Assembly (NCBI RefSeq): GCF_008933165.1
Contig: NZ_WBVQ01000003.1
Coordinates: 124,001-188,000, forward strand
DNA: 64,000 nt
DNA from: Phaeocystidibacter marisrubri
GTDB taxonomy: Bacteria; Bacteroidota; Bacteroidia; Flavobacteriales; Schleiferiaceae
Reading direction: 5' to 3'
In this document: piece after piece, positions 1 through 9,378 of the stretch
Numbering within the stretch: the stretch's first letter is position 1
Layout of the letters: each line of letters starts with the position of its first letter
Translations under genes and position numbers: made by a program
Notes under the pieces: generated by a model
Database searches by the model: none
Seen by the model: only the letters and a program-made list of their open reading frames with translations
What the model was told of the DNA's origin: nothing

Positions 1-645
1 TATTCCGCTCATCAGTATGGCATTTTGGGACTTTCGCTGGTGGGGGTACTAGTGATGGGTTGGAATGTTTTCAGAGGAACGATTCAAAAGAGAACCGCTG
101 CACTTTTAGCCATTTGCTTATTGATGATATTGGGGTGGGTGGCAGAGCACATTTTCTTTCACACACCTTTCCCCCAAGGAAGAATGATCTTGATTCTTCC
201 CATCTTACTCGGGATGCTCTTCATCTTCAGTGCTTTTGATCAACTCCAAACTCCCCATAAGTGGATGAAATGGCCGGTACTTCTAATGGGCTCTGTGGCG
301 GTGATTAATATGGCCTACGGAATCAATTTCAATCGAACTGTTCAATGGAGCAGTGATGCGCCTATTCGAACTTTAGTGATGGATGTGAAGCCTGGAGCTG
401 TGCCTGTTCGTGTGGAGATCAGTAAGCGACTCTTGCCTGTGGCTCAGTACTATGTAGAGCGCTTGGATAGGAAGATAGATTTGGTGCCGTTTACCGACGA
501 TCCGTCCTTGTCATCCTCGGTCATTTGGGTGGATGTTAACCGAAATAAATCTGCGGAGCGAACTATTCTAGGCTCTTTGATGTATAGAGAAATAAGACGT
601 TTTGAAAACACTCCTGTTGTAGTCTACGAGAGGGTGTTGGAATGA
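1..645 (+). CDS. C-terminal part of a polytopic membrane protein, glycosyltransferase-39-like (partial)
   Basis: The frame is open from the left edge, so only the last 214 or so residues are present. About four hydrophobic segments are followed by a soluble tail of about 90 residues. The arrangement of a short Phe/Pro/Arg loop before a strongly hydrophobic helix and a soluble end resembles bacterial GT39/PMT-like membrane glycosyltransferases that use polyprenyl-linked sugars. The catalytic N-terminal loop would lie outside the window, so this assignment is an inference. The stop codon lies 75 bases before the adenosyltransferase start, so the two may be co-transcribed. Confidence 0.5.
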   Translation, partial: YSAHQYGILGLSLVGVLVMGWNVFRGTIQKRTAALLAICLLMILGWVAEHIFFHTPFPQGRMILILPILLGMLFIFSAFDQLQTPHKWMKWPVLLMGSVAVINMAYGINFNRTVQWSSDAPIRTLVMDVKPGAVPVRVEISKRLLPVAQYYVERLDRKIDLVPFTDDPSLSSSVIWVDVNRNKSAERTILGSLMYREIRRFENTPVVVYERVLE

Positions 646-719
646 GACTTGACAAAAAATTCTGTCCGTTCGTCGGGGTAAAGCGGAATTTTGACATATT
701 TGAAAGAAGACTTGACGCA

Positions 720-1268
720 ATGAAGGTATACACCAAAACAGGTGACGAAGGAAAGACAAGCTTGCTAACGGGGAAGAGAGTAGATAAATTCTCGGAGAAG
801 TTGCACGCTTATGGAACTACGGACGAATTGAATTCCTGGATTGGATTGCTTCGCGATGAAATTGGAGAAGGAGACTCATGGGATTTGTTGATTCGCATTC
901 AGGATCGACTTTTCACGATGGGAAGTCACCTTGCCAACGAAAGTGGAAGTACTCGCGTCAAACTTCCAACGATTGAGGAATCGGACATTGAGGCTCTTGA
1001 GCTCGCAATGGATAAGATGAATGAAGAACTCCCAGAGTTGCGTTCCTTCGTTTTGCCAGGTGGACATCCCACTGTGAGTCATTGTCACATTGCCCGAACC
1101 GTATGCCGAAGAGCGGAGAGGCATGTAGCCTTTCTTCGCCAAGAAGGAGAAGTGGATGCGATTTTACTGAAATATTTAAACCGACTGTCGGATTTCTTGT
1201 TCGTATTGTCGCGTAAATTATCGAGTGATCTGAATGCAATAGAAACTCCTTGGACCCCAAGTAAATGA
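720..1268 (+). CDS. Cob(I)alamin adenosyltransferase, PduO type
   Basis: Transfers the adenosyl group of ATP to reduced corrinoid to make adenosylcobalamin. The protein is 182 residues, the normal size. The N-terminal ATP-binding signature KTGDEGKTSLL is at residues 6-16, and the C-terminal signature with PGG, a histidine and ARTVCRRAER is near residues 110-140. The frame also opens upstream at 642, but the family begins with MKVYTKTGD, so the ATG at 720 is preferred. It probably supplies cofactor for B12 enzymes such as methylmalonyl-CoA mutase, which fits the acyl-CoA carboxylase gene elsewhere in the window. It ends 84 bases before the next gene, which has its own promoter. Confidence 0.9.
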   Translation: MKVYTKTGDEGKTSLLTGKRVDKFSEKLHAYGTTDELNSWIGLLRDEIGEGDSWDLLIRIQDRLFTMGSHLANESGSTRVKLPTIEESDIEALELAMDKMNEELPELRSFVLPGGHPTVSHCHIARTVCRRAERHVAFLRQEGEVDAILLKYLNRLSDFLFVLSRKLSSDLNAIETPWTPSK

Positions 1269-1296
1269 GAATCTGAGGATAAGGTTGCAAAAAGAC

Positions 1297-1326
1297 TTGA
1301 CTCGTACGTGAAAAAAATTACTTTTG
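1297..1326 (+). promoter_or_regulatory. Bacteroidota-type promoter for the DUF2795 gene
   Basis: TTG at 1297-1299, a 19-base spacer, then TACTTTTG at 1319-1326. This fits the TTG/TAnnTTTG pattern recognised by Bacteroidota primary sigma factor. The ATG lies 25 bases further on. Confidence 0.6.
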
Positions 1327-1351
1327 CCAAAAATTAAAACGCCTCTGTGCT

Positions 1352-1576
1352 ATGTATTGGACGCTAGAACTTGCTTCCTATTTGAGTGATGCTCCGTGGC
1401 CAGCCACGAAAGATGAGTTGGTTGACTACGCCATTCGTACCGGTGCTCCTCTTGAAGTTGTAGAAAACCTTCAATCCATTGAGGACGAAGATGGAGAGGT
1501 TTATGAGTCAATTGAAGAAATTTGGCCGGACTATCCGTCGGAAGAAGATTTCCTCTGGAACGAAGAGGAATACTGA
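1352..1576 (+). CDS. Small acidic DUF2795 family protein
   Basis: A 74-residue, very acidic protein (many Glu and Asp in the second half) that matches the short, highly conserved DUF2795-type protein of Bacteroidota, with the N-terminal core MYWTLELASYL and a C-terminal WPDYPSEEDF. The N-terminal half looks like a small helical fold. The function is not established. It stands alone, with its own promoter at 1297-1326 and a strong terminator right after the stop, so it is a monocistronic unit. The conservation of the first 40 residues makes it a real gene despite its size. Confidence 0.85.
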   Translation: MYWTLELASYLSDAPWPATKDELVDYAIRTGAPLEVVENLQSIEDEDGEVYESIEEIWPDYPSEEDFLWNEEEY

Positions 1577-1595
1577 CAAAAAGATACCTAGATAT

Positions 1596-1629
1596 AAACC
1601 GCTCAGTCATAATTGGGCGGTTTTTTTTT
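1596..1629 (+). terminator. Rho-independent terminator after the DUF2795 gene
   Basis: A 10-bp stem (AAACCGCTCA paired with TGGGCGGTTT, one G-U pair) with a short loop, followed by a run of T. It starts 20 bases after the stop codon. Confidence 0.85.
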
Positions 1630-1732
1630 GCCCTTCTGACACTTTGTCCAGATATATATGTCGGAATGGTTTTCGCACACGCTCGTTTATTCCGAAATTC
1701 CCGCCGCCAATAGCTGGGGTATTCAATTGGAT

Positions 1733-1740
1733 TAAATTTG
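1733..1740 (+). promoter_or_regulatory. Putative -7 element of the secA promoter
   Basis: TAAATTTG fits TAnnTTTG and lies 30 bases before the secA ATG. No good TTG is seen at the expected -33 distance, so this is a partial match. Confidence 0.4.
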
Positions 1741-1770
1741 TTACCCCACTTGGGATAATAGCACGACGAT

Positions 1771-4700
1771 ATGATCAACAAGATTCTCGAAACCGTATTC
1801 GGCAGCAAGTCGAAGCGCGATATGAAGACCCTCCAACCTCTGGTTGATACAATAAAGGCGGTTGAGCCTACAATTCAGGCCCTCTCCAATGATGAGCTCC
1901 GCGCAAAAACGCTCTCTTTTAAAACGCAAATCGCGGAGAACGTACAAGACATTACAAATCAAATCGCCGATCTAAAGGCTGAGATTGAGAAGGAGGCTGA
2001 CTTCGAAAAGAAGGAGGAACTCTACGATCAAATTGATGCATTAGAAAAGGAAAGCTACGAGAAGACGGAAACCCTTCTGGAAGAATTACGGCCAGAAGCC
2101 TTCGCTGTAGTGCGTGAAACAGCACGTCGCTTTACTGCAGGTCCAGTTAAGGTTACTGCCTCAGATTTCGATAGAGAGGTAGCGGCAAAACACCCACATG
2201 TTACTCTTGAAGGTGATTTGGCCATTTATAGTAATTCGTGGATGGCAGCTGGCGGCGAAGTGGAGTGGAACATGGTTCACTACGATGTACAGTTGATTGG
2301 TGGTACCGTGCTTCACCAAGGTAAAATTGCCGAGATGGCAACGGGTGAAGGTAAAACCCTTGTGGCTACTTTGCCGGTGTATCTCAATGCACTTCCAGGT
2401 AAAGGTGTTCACGTAGTTACCGTGAATGATTACTTGGCAAAGCGTGACTCCGAATGGATGTCGCCAATCTTCCAGTTCCACGGGATGACCATCGATTGTA
2501 TCGACAAGCACCGTCCGAGTTCTCCAGAGCGCATCGCCGCTTATAAGTGTGATGTTGTTTACGGAACGAACAATGAGTTCGGCTTCGATTACTTGCGCGA
2601 TAACATGGCAAGTTCACCTGATCAGTTGGTTCAACGCGGACACAATTACGCGATTGTGGATGAGGTCGATTCTGTATTGATTGATGATGCTCGTACACCT
2701 TTGATTATCTCTGGACCAACTCCAAGAGGAGACGATCAACAGTTTGATCAATTGAAGCCTTTTGTGGAGAAACTGGTGTCTGCTCAAAAGCAAGTGGTGC
2801 TCGGAGAATTGACAAAGGCAAAGAAACTCCTTGCGGAGGGCAATGGTAAAGAGGGAGGTTTTGCCTTGCTCAGAGCCTATAGAGGTTTGCCTAAGAACCG
2901 CGCCTTGATCAAGTATTTGAGTGAAGACGGAATCAAGGTTGCCTTGCAGAAAACAGAGAACCTGTACATGCAAGAGCAGGGTAAGCGCATGCATGAAGTA
3001 GATGAAACACTGTACTTCACTATTGATGAAAAACACAATCAAGTTGAGCTCACAGAATTGGGTATCGAACTGATTGCTGGAGATAAAGATCCCGACTTCT
3101 TCGTAATGCCGGACTTCGGTTCGATGATGGCTGATCTTGAAAAAGAAGACTTGCCAACGGCTGAGAAAGCAGCGAAGAAGGATGAATTGATGCGTGAGTT
3201 CCAAGCGAAGAGCGAACGAGTTCACACTATGAACCAACTCCTTAAAGCTTACGCCCTCTTTGAGAAAGATGTGGAGTACGTGTTGATGGATGGTAAAGTG
3301 AAGATTGTCGACGAGCAAACCGGCCGTATTATGGACGGTCGCCGTTACTCAGATGGACTTCACCAAGCTATTGAAGCCAAGGAGAACGTAAAAATCGAAG
3401 CGGCTACGCAGACGTACGCTACGGTAACGCTTCAGAACTACTTCCGTATGTACAACAAACTGTCGGGTATGACAGGTACAGCGGAAACGGAAGCTGGTGA
3501 ATTTTGGGAAATCTACAAATTGGATGTGGTTGTTATTCCAACCAACCGTCCAATTGCGCGCTTCGACCGCGATGACTTGGTGTACAAAACCAATCGCGAG
3601 AAGTACAACGCCGTGATTGAGGAAATCGCGAAAATGCGTGAAGCTGGTCGACCTGTTTTGGTGGGCACCACCAACGTCGAGATTTCAGAATTGTTGAGCC
3701 GTGCGCTTAAAATCAGAAAGATTCCTCACCAAGTATTGAACGCGAAACTTCACGCTCGAGAAGCAGAAGTTGTAGCGGAAGCGGGTAGACCAGGTACGGT
3801 AACCATCGCTACGAACATGGCGGGTCGTGGTACGGATATCAAACTTACCCCAGAAGCAAAAGAAGCTGGTGGTTTGGCCATTATCGGTACCGAACGTCAC
3901 GATTCACGTCGTGTTGACCGTCAGTTGAGAGGTCGTGCAGGTCGTCAAGGTGATCCGGGTTCATCTCAGTTCTTTGTCTCTTTGGAAGACAACCTCATGC
4001 GTCTATTCGGCTCTGAGCGTATTGCAAAGTTGATGGATAGAATGGGGCATGAAGATGGCGAGTCTATTCAGCATAAGATGGTTTCAAATTCCATCGAACG
4101 CGCGCAGAAACGAGTTGAGGAAAACAACTTTGGAAATCGTAAGCGTCTTCTTGAGTTTGATGATGTGATGAATTCACAACGTGAGGTGATTTACAAACGC
4201 AGACGTCACGCTCTTTATGGAGAACGCCTTCAAGTGGACATCGCCAATATGGCTTGGGACACTGCGGAAGGTTTGATTGCTGATTATCAACCTATGGGTG
4301 ATTTGGAAGGATTGCGCATGGATGCCCTTCGCTACTTTGGAGTGGATTGGAAAATCAACGAAGAAGAATTGAAGAAAGGCAACGTGGAAAACCTCAGTCG
4401 CCAGTTGTATGAAGCAGCTTTGAAACACTACGCAGAGAAGAACAAGCGTATCCAAGATTCTGCATTCCCAGTAATTGAGAATGTGTACCAGAATCAGGGT
4501 GATCAGTTCAAGAATATCGTGGTTCCTTTCACGGATGGCATTAAAGCTCTACAAATCCCAACTCATTTAGAGAAGGCACATGAAACCAAGGGTGAATCGC
4601 TCATCCGCGATTTCGAAAAGAGTGTTACACTCGCCTTTATTGATGAGGCTTGGAAGATTCACTTGAGAAACATGGACGACTTGCGCACAAACGTACAGTC

Positions 4701-5145
4701 GGCTTCCTACGAACAGAAAGATCCACTCTTGATTTACAAGTTAGAGTCGTTCAAGTTGTTCAAGGAGATGTTGGACAAGCAGAATAAGGATATTGTTTCC
4801 TTCCTCTACAAGGCTACATTACCAGCTCCAGATCCAAGTCAGGTTCGTCAAGCTCCTGCAGCTCCTCGTCAGGACATGTCTAAGCTTCAAACCAGTGGAC
4901 CGGGTGGTGAACCTACTCAGCAAGTGTCTGGTGGCGGTGCGCGTGGTCCTGTGGCTCCTCAAGGTGGTCAGCCGCAAGCCGCACGACCTCCAAAACCGCA
5001 AACCGTGGTTAATGAAGGAAAGTCATATGGTAGAAATGACAAGGTGACCATTCAAAACATGGTGACTGGTGAAAAGAAAGAAACAAAGTACAAACAAGCT
5101 GAACCTCTTCTACAGAGTAGTCAATGGGTTATTGTGGAGGATTGA
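1771..5145 (+). CDS. secA: Preprotein translocase ATPase SecA
   Basis: Motor ATPase that drives unfolded preproteins through SecYEG. The 1124-residue length is typical for Bacteroidota, longer than the ~900 residues of E. coli SecA because of inserts in the nucleotide-binding region (about residues 340-470 here). Walker A (ATGEGKT) is near residue 190, the DEVDS Walker B near 296, and the second helicase domain carries AGRGTDI near 683 and [10 protein letters not shown] near 722. The last ~80 residues are a Pro/Gln/Gly-rich linker and a short tail starting GRNDKVT; the Cys-rich zinc-binding SecB/lipid tail is absent. The ATG at 1771 gives the conserved N-terminus. A terminator follows at 5218. 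Confidence 0.97.
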   Translation: MINKILETVFGSKSKRDMKTLQPLVDTIKAVEPTIQALSNDELRAKTLSFKTQIAENVQDITNQIADLKAEIEKEADFEKKEELYDQIDALEKESYEKTETLLEELRPEAFAVVRETARRFTAGPVKVTASDFDREVAAKHPHVTLEGDLAIYSNSWMAAGGEVEWNMVHYDVQLIGGTVLHQGKIAEMATGEGKTLVATLPVYLNALPGKGVHVVTVNDYLAKRDSEWMSPIFQFHGMTIDCIDKHRPSSPERIAAYKCDVVYGTNNEFGFDYLRDNMASSPDQLVQRGHNYAIVDEVDSVLIDDARTPLIISGPTPRGDDQQFDQLKPFVEKLVSAQKQVVLGELTKAKKLLAEGNGKEGGFALLRAYRGLPKNRALIKYLSEDGIKVALQKTENLYMQEQGKRMHEVDETLYFTIDEKHNQVELTELGIELIAGDKDPDFFVMPDFGSMMADLEKEDLPTAEKAAKKDELMREFQAKSERVHTMNQLLKAYALFEKDVEYVLMDGKVKIVDEQTGRIMDGRRYSDGLHQAIEAKENVKIEAATQTYATVTLQNYFRMYNKLSGMTGTAETEAGEFWEIYKLDVVVIPTNRPIARFDRDDLVYKTNREKYNAVIEEIAKMREAGRPVLVGTTNVEISELLSRALKIRKIPHQVLNAKLHAREAEVVAEAGRPGTVTIATNMAGRGTDIKLTPEAKEAGGLAIIGTERHDSRRVDRQLRGRAGRQGDPGSSQFFVSLEDNLMRLFGSERIAKLMDRMGHEDGESIQHKMVSNSIERAQKRVEENNFGNRKRLLEFDDVMNSQREVIYKRRRHALYGERLQVDIANMAWDTAEGLIADYQPMGDLEGLRMDALRYFGVDWKINEEELKKGNVENLSRQLYEAALKHYAEKNKRIQDSAFPVIENVYQNQGDQFKNIVVPFTDGIKALQIPTHLEKAHETKGESLIRDFEKSVTLAFIDEAWKIHLRNMDDLRTNVQSASYEQKDPLLIYKLESFKLFKEMLDKQNKDIVSFLYKATLPAPDPSQVRQAPAAPRQDMSKLQTSGPGGEPTQQVSGGGARGPVAPQGGQPQAARPPKPQTVVNEGKSYGRNDKVTIQNMVTGEKKETKYKQAEPLLQSSQWVIVED

Positions 5146-5217
5146 TGAAAGTGGTTGTTAGCAGTTGCCTGTTGATGCAGGCAATGGCTGAAACTATATA
5201 CTTTGAATAGAATGAAG

Positions 5218-5245
5218 AACCCTGACAGAGATGTCGGGGTTTTTT
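5218..5245 (+). terminator. Rho-independent terminator of secA
   Basis: AACCCTGACA pairs with TGTCGGGGTT across a four-base loop (one U-G pair), followed by six T. It lies 73 bases after the secA stop. Confidence 0.85.
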
Positions 5246-5331
5246 GGTTACAGACAAAACACCTGGCTCCAAGCGACTCTGCAGACTATATCACCACTCA
5301 ACCGTGGTAACCGCTTACAAGAAGTCTGAGA

Positions 5332-5967
5332 CTAGTTAAACCCAAAACCATTCAAGTACTCAATCAATCGCATGTAATGATGAAAGACATCGGAGGATTG
5401 AGGACTGTTTTCCAGATGGTTTAAAAATGTTTTGTGAATGTCGTTCCACTTCGGATTGTTGGTCATTCGTGCGAGCACGATGCCTCTAAAGCAGCGTGCT
5501 GTAGAGTCGGTGCAAATGGAGGTGGGGATGGTGGCGTGTTGGTTGTACAGGTTTTCTACGTGATGGATGTCCTTCAAATCTCGCATCATTTGGTAGCCAT
5601 CTTCTTCAAAGAACCGCATGATGAAATGAATGCTCTTTTGGGTATTGGCTTTCTTGAATTGAAATAACTCTGTATCGTTCAAGAAGCTTTGCATTTGAAG
5701 CGCCGCGGTAATACTGTTGGACGGACTGTAATGCGGTAGAAAAGGCTGTAATGTGCTTTCTACGATTTCATTTCGAACCCCAAAAGTGATGTTGAGCGAG
5801 TGTTCGATAGGGCCTTCCTGACGTTGAATAGAAATGACTTGATGTCCGCCGTCAAATGGCAATCGGTATTCATTGAGTTCGCGATTCCATTTAAACCCCC
5901 TCTCTCCAAAGTGGGAGGCGAGCTGCATGTACAGCTGTTTGACGTTAAAAGCAGAAGGCCTTCCCAT
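5332..5967 (-). CDS. Protein of unknown function (211 residues)
   Basis: I do not recognise a family. The protein is predicted to be soluble, with no signal peptide or membrane segment. The first 90 residues alternate strands and polar loops, and the rest is helical with many aromatic and His residues (HFIMRFFEEDGYQMM near 130, DVFHHYMRLIEYL near the end). It ends within 90 bases of the secA terminator (tail to tail), and the terminator of the DUF2723 gene lies upstream at 6063-6098, so it should have its own promoter in 5968-6062. Codon use looks like that of the neighbours. Confidence 0.65.
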   Translation of the reverse strand: MGRPSAFNVKQLYMQLASHFGERGFKWNRELNEYRLPFDGGHQVISIQRQEGPIEHSLNITFGVRNEIVESTLQPFLPHYSPSNSITAALQMQSFLNDTELFQFKKANTQKSIHFIMRFFEEDGYQMMRDLKDIHHVENLYNQHATIPTSICTDSTARCFRGIVLARMTNNPKWNDIHKTFLNHLENSPQSSDVFHHYMRLIEYLNGFGFN

Positions 5968-6062
5968 AGGTGGTTGTAGGTTAGGTCATAATCTATTTTT
6001 CTCTCGCGCGTAATCAATTTAATCATTTCATGGCAGGATTCCGATCCAAAGGTCTCTAAATC

Positions 6063-6098
6063 AAAAAAGTCCCGCATGAGAAACCTCGTGCGGGACTT
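6063..6098 (-). terminator. Rho-independent terminator of the DUF2723 gene
   Basis: AAGTCCCGCA and TGCGGGACTT form a perfect 10-bp stem; read on the minus strand it is followed by six T. It lies 25 bases past the stop at 6123. Confidence 0.85.
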
Positions 6099-6122
6099 GC
6101 TTTGTAATGTGTTAGGGGGGCT

Positions 6123-9100
6123 CTATCTAGCCGACCCTCTCCACTGTCTGCGATACTGTTCAGCTTTCTGGAACAACGGATCTTGAGCCGCCGCTGTTTG
6201 GTTTCCACTATGCTTGAACTGGAATGCAATTTGGGCAAGTGCATCGTACATCTGGCTAGAGCTGGAAGCCTCTTTGATGAGGAAGCCATTTCTGCGGTTG
6301 GACATAGAGTTGTAATACTTAAACTCTTGATCCAATTGAGCGATGTAACCATCGAGAAGCTCATTGGCCTTGTCTGTTGCACCCGTGAGGTAATACGCTT
6401 CTATAATTCCAGTGATAAAGTAGTTGTATTCAAACTTCTCTACCGGAGTCAATTCCATACAGCGGTCAAGAACTTCAATCGCTTTTTCTGTCTGACCTTC
6501 TGTGTGTAACGATCGAGCAAGACGAGCGTAAATTGTGCGGAGGTTGTAGGTAGGACGACGACAGGTCTCATCTAGGTAGACATCTGGATCATTCATTCCT
6601 TCAAACTCCCAAGCCATAACGCGATCGTAAAGAAGATCCGTGTCAACGTATCCGTATTCAATACCCTGACCCCCTTCTGATTTGATCGGAACAAATCGAT
6701 AAGCCAAGCCTTCCAATCGGAAGTAATCTTGCAACCAGAAGAAAGATTTAGGGCTACTTCCTACGGTGATCGCGAAGTAGATCGGACGAGTCCAATCGTT
6801 TTCATTGATCAAGTCAATCAACATCATATCGCGCTTGAGCAAGGCATTGCCACCCAAGTTCCAATCGATGTAGTCCACAATTTTAGCAGAATCTTCAACC
6901 GGAACTACTCCTTGTGCGAGCACTTGCTCTTTGTCGATGTTGATGCGAAGTTTCTTCTGTGGATAGTAGTAGAATTCCTTCGGACTCAGTGTGTTTTCGT
7001 AGTACTTAAACTTGAATTGATCTCCTTCGTTTTTCGTCCACTCTACAAACTGATCAGTGGTCCATCTTGAACCTGGGTTCATGCGCATTTCTTGTTGGAA
7101 GCGCTGAGGATTGAAGTAGAGAACGTCTCTAGTTCCCATCTTGTATTGATCCCAAGTGTAGGTGAATGGAACAGGAGCGCCGTCGTAAGCTGCTCTCTTG
7201 AGCTGGTCAATATACCAGTCGGTGTTGAGGAGTGAAAGGTTCACAACGCGTACATCGGTACGGTATCCTTCCACTTCTTGGATGTACCACAATGGGAAAG
7301 TGTCATTATCTCCATTGGTGAAGAGAATGGCGTTCTTTTCACATGAGTCGAGGTATGCTTTTGCTGTATCACGGGCCATGTAACGTTCTGATCTATCGTG
7401 ATCGTCCCAGTTTTCAGCGGCCATGATTCCTGGAATAATCAAACACACCACAGTGGTGATGCCTGCTAGTCCAGGGACTTTAGCGTATTTCTTTAAAATC
7501 TCATACAAACCAACTACACCGAGACCTATCCATATCGCAAAGACATAGAAGGAGCCCACAAAGGCATAGTCGCGTTCACGAGGTTCAAATGGTTTGTGGT
7601 TGGTATAAACGACAATCGCCAAACCGGTGAAGAGGAAGAACATGGTAATTACCCAAGCATCTTTTCCGTCTTTCATCGCTTGATATACCAAGCCAATCAG
7701 TCCCAATAAGAAAGGTAGGGCAAAGTAAACGTTGTGCGCTTTGTTGTTTTTGAGGTAGTCTGGCATCAGGCTCATATCACCTCTGCCAAATAGCCCTTCA
7801 TCAATGCCTCCAATACCTGTAACAAAGTTTCCGTTTTGAGGCTCATAGTGGTGTTGAATATCGTTTTGGCGACCCACAAAGTTCCACAAGAAATACCTCC
7901 AGTACATGTGACCTACTTGGTAGTCCATGAAGAATTTCACGTTGTCGGCAAAGGTCGGTTTGTCTTTTTCTGAGCGAATGCCCGGAGAAAGGTTGATGTA
8001 GTTCTGAACGTGGTTCGCTTGATCTGACCACATGCGCGGGAAGAAGACCTTCCACTCTGCTGCGTAGTTGGCAACGGATGCTTTGTTGTCATTCGCTACT
8101 ACGTACTCGCCTTCTTCCTCGTCGAACACATACACTTTAGATCCATCCAAGAACGGACGATCTTGATCGAGTTGAGCGTTGAATACCTGACCATACATCA
8201 CTGGCCAATCACCGTATTGCTCACGGTTGTAGTAAGCCAACATGCTCAAAGCGTCTTCTGGGTTGTTCTCGTCAATTGGAGTATTTGCATTAGAGCGAAC
8301 GCCCAACATCACGAAGCTAGAATAACCAACTAGAATAAAGAGAACACCAATAATTCCTTGACGAACATTGGTCTTAACGGTTTCAAAATCCCAGTTACTC
8401 GCGAAGTAATGTCCCACTTTCTGGGTGAATACAGCAAACCAATGAACACCGAAGTAAGCAATGGCTCCAATCAGAAGAATGGCTACTATCGTTCCTGAGT
8501 TTTTCATCAGGCCGATGTCGTTCACAAACGTGATTTCCAAGAAACCGAGCAATTTGAGGACGAATGGAATAATCACTTTGAAAACCACTCCGAGAATGAT
8601 CACACTCATAATGGTTCCTATGGCCGTGCTCATGTAAGATGCGTTCGGCTTGTACTTGTAGTAAACCACCAATACAATAGGAGGAATAGCCAAGAAGGTA
8701 AGGATGTGTACACCTACAGAAAGACCAATCAAGTAGGCAATGAGCACCAACCAGCGGTTGGCGTAGGTATCGCCGTTGTCAAACGCGCGTTCCCATTTGG
8801 TTACGGCCCAGAAGGCCACTGCAGTTAGGAAGCTCGACATGGCATAAACTTCCCCCTCAACAGCTGAGTACCAGAAAGTATCGCTCCAAGTAAATGCAAG
8901 AGCACCTACAGTAGCCGCTCCAAAAACGAGTAGCATTTTTTCTGCGTTGAACTCTGCTCCATTCAGTGTGAGGAGCTTTTTCGCCAAATGCGAAATGGTC
9001 CAGAATAGGAAGAGAATAGAGAATGAACTCGACAATGCAGAAAGCAAGTTGACCATGTAAGCTTGGCCAGTAGGGTCAGATGCGAATTGCGCAAAGAAGT

Positions 9101-9290
9101 TACCTACCAATTGGAATAGGGGTGCTCCCGGAGGGTGACCCACCTGAAGTTTAACCGAAGTTGCGATGTATTCCCCACAGTCCCAGAAACTTGTGGTCGG
9201 TGCTACAGTAGCAACGTAAGTGTAAGTGGCGATGGCCCAAATCAACCATCCTAGGATGTTGTTGATCTTCGAGTAGTTTGATATCTGCAT
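6123..9290 (-). CDS. DUF2723 (TMEM260-like) polytopic membrane protein, putative protein O-mannosyltransferase
   Basis: A 1055-residue protein. Roughly ten or more hydrophobic helices fill residues 10-620, and a soluble C-terminal half follows. The start has the family hallmark FWDCGEYIA (35-43) and GHPPGAPLF (51-59), so an acidic residue (Asp37) sits in the first extracytoplasmic loop, as in GT-C glycosyltransferases. The last ~150 residues look like tetratricopeptide helices (RTIYARLARSLHTEGQTEKA). Established knowledge: the eukaryotic relative TMEM260 O-mannosylates extracellular domains. Inference: here it may glycosylate periplasmic or surface proteins. It is monocistronic, with a terminator at 6063-6098. 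Confidence 0.85.
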   Translation of the reverse strand: MQISNYSKINNILGWLIWAIATYTYVATVAPTTSFWDCGEYIATSVKLQVGHPPGAPLFQLVGNFFAQFASDPTGQAYMVNLLSALSSSFSILFLFWTISHLAKKLLTLNGAEFNAEKMLLVFGAATVGALAFTWSDTFWYSAVEGEVYAMSSFLTAVAFWAVTKWERAFDNGDTYANRWLVLIAYLIGLSVGVHILTFLAIPPIVLVVYYKYKPNASYMSTAIGTIMSVIILGVVFKVIIPFVLKLLGFLEITFVNDIGLMKNSGTIVAILLIGAIAYFGVHWFAVFTQKVGHYFASNWDFETVKTNVRQGIIGVLFILVGYSSFVMLGVRSNANTPIDENNPEDALSMLAYYNREQYGDWPVMYGQVFNAQLDQDRPFLDGSKVYVFDEEEGEYVVANDNKASVANYAAEWKVFFPRMWSDQANHVQNYINLSPGIRSEKDKPTFADNVKFFMDYQVGHMYWRYFLWNFVGRQNDIQHHYEPQNGNFVTGIGGIDEGLFGRGDMSLMPDYLKNNKAHNVYFALPFLLGLIGLVYQAMKDGKDAWVITMFFLFTGLAIVVYTNHKPFEPRERDYAFVGSFYVFAIWIGLGVVGLYEILKKYAKVPGLAGITTVVCLIIPGIMAAENWDDHDRSERYMARDTAKAYLDSCEKNAILFTNGDNDTFPLWYIQEVEGYRTDVRVVNLSLLNTDWYIDQLKRAAYDGAPVPFTYTWDQYKMGTRDVLYFNPQRFQQEMRMNPGSRWTTDQFVEWTKNEGDQFKFKYYENTLSPKEFYYYPQKKLRINIDKEQVLAQGVVPVEDSAKIVDYIDWNLGGNALLKRDMMLIDLINENDWTRPIYFAITVGSSPKSFFWLQDYFRLEGLAYRFVPIKSEGGQGIEYGYVDTDLLYDRVMAWEFEGMNDPDVYLDETCRRPTYNLRTIYARLARSLHTEGQTEKAIEVLDRCMELTPVEKFEYNYFITGIIEAYYLTGATDKANELLDGYIAQLDQEFKYYNSMSNRRNGFLIKEASSSSQMYDALAQIAFQFKHSGNQTAAAQDPLFQKAEQYRRQWRGSAR

Positions 9291-9378
9291 GTCTGCGATT
9301 TTCGAGTCTTGTGGCGAATTTAAGAAAAGAAAGTTGCTGGCTTTGTTGTTGAAAGGTTAAAGGAGACTTCCTTCACAA

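Noticed and set aside
1479-1847. 122-codon plus-strand ORF
   Set aside because: It crosses the DUF2795 gene, its terminator and the start of secA in the wrong frame.
2614-3318. 234-codon minus-strand ORF inside secA
   Set aside because: secA is unmistakable on the other strand; the translation is hydrophobic and unlike any family I know.
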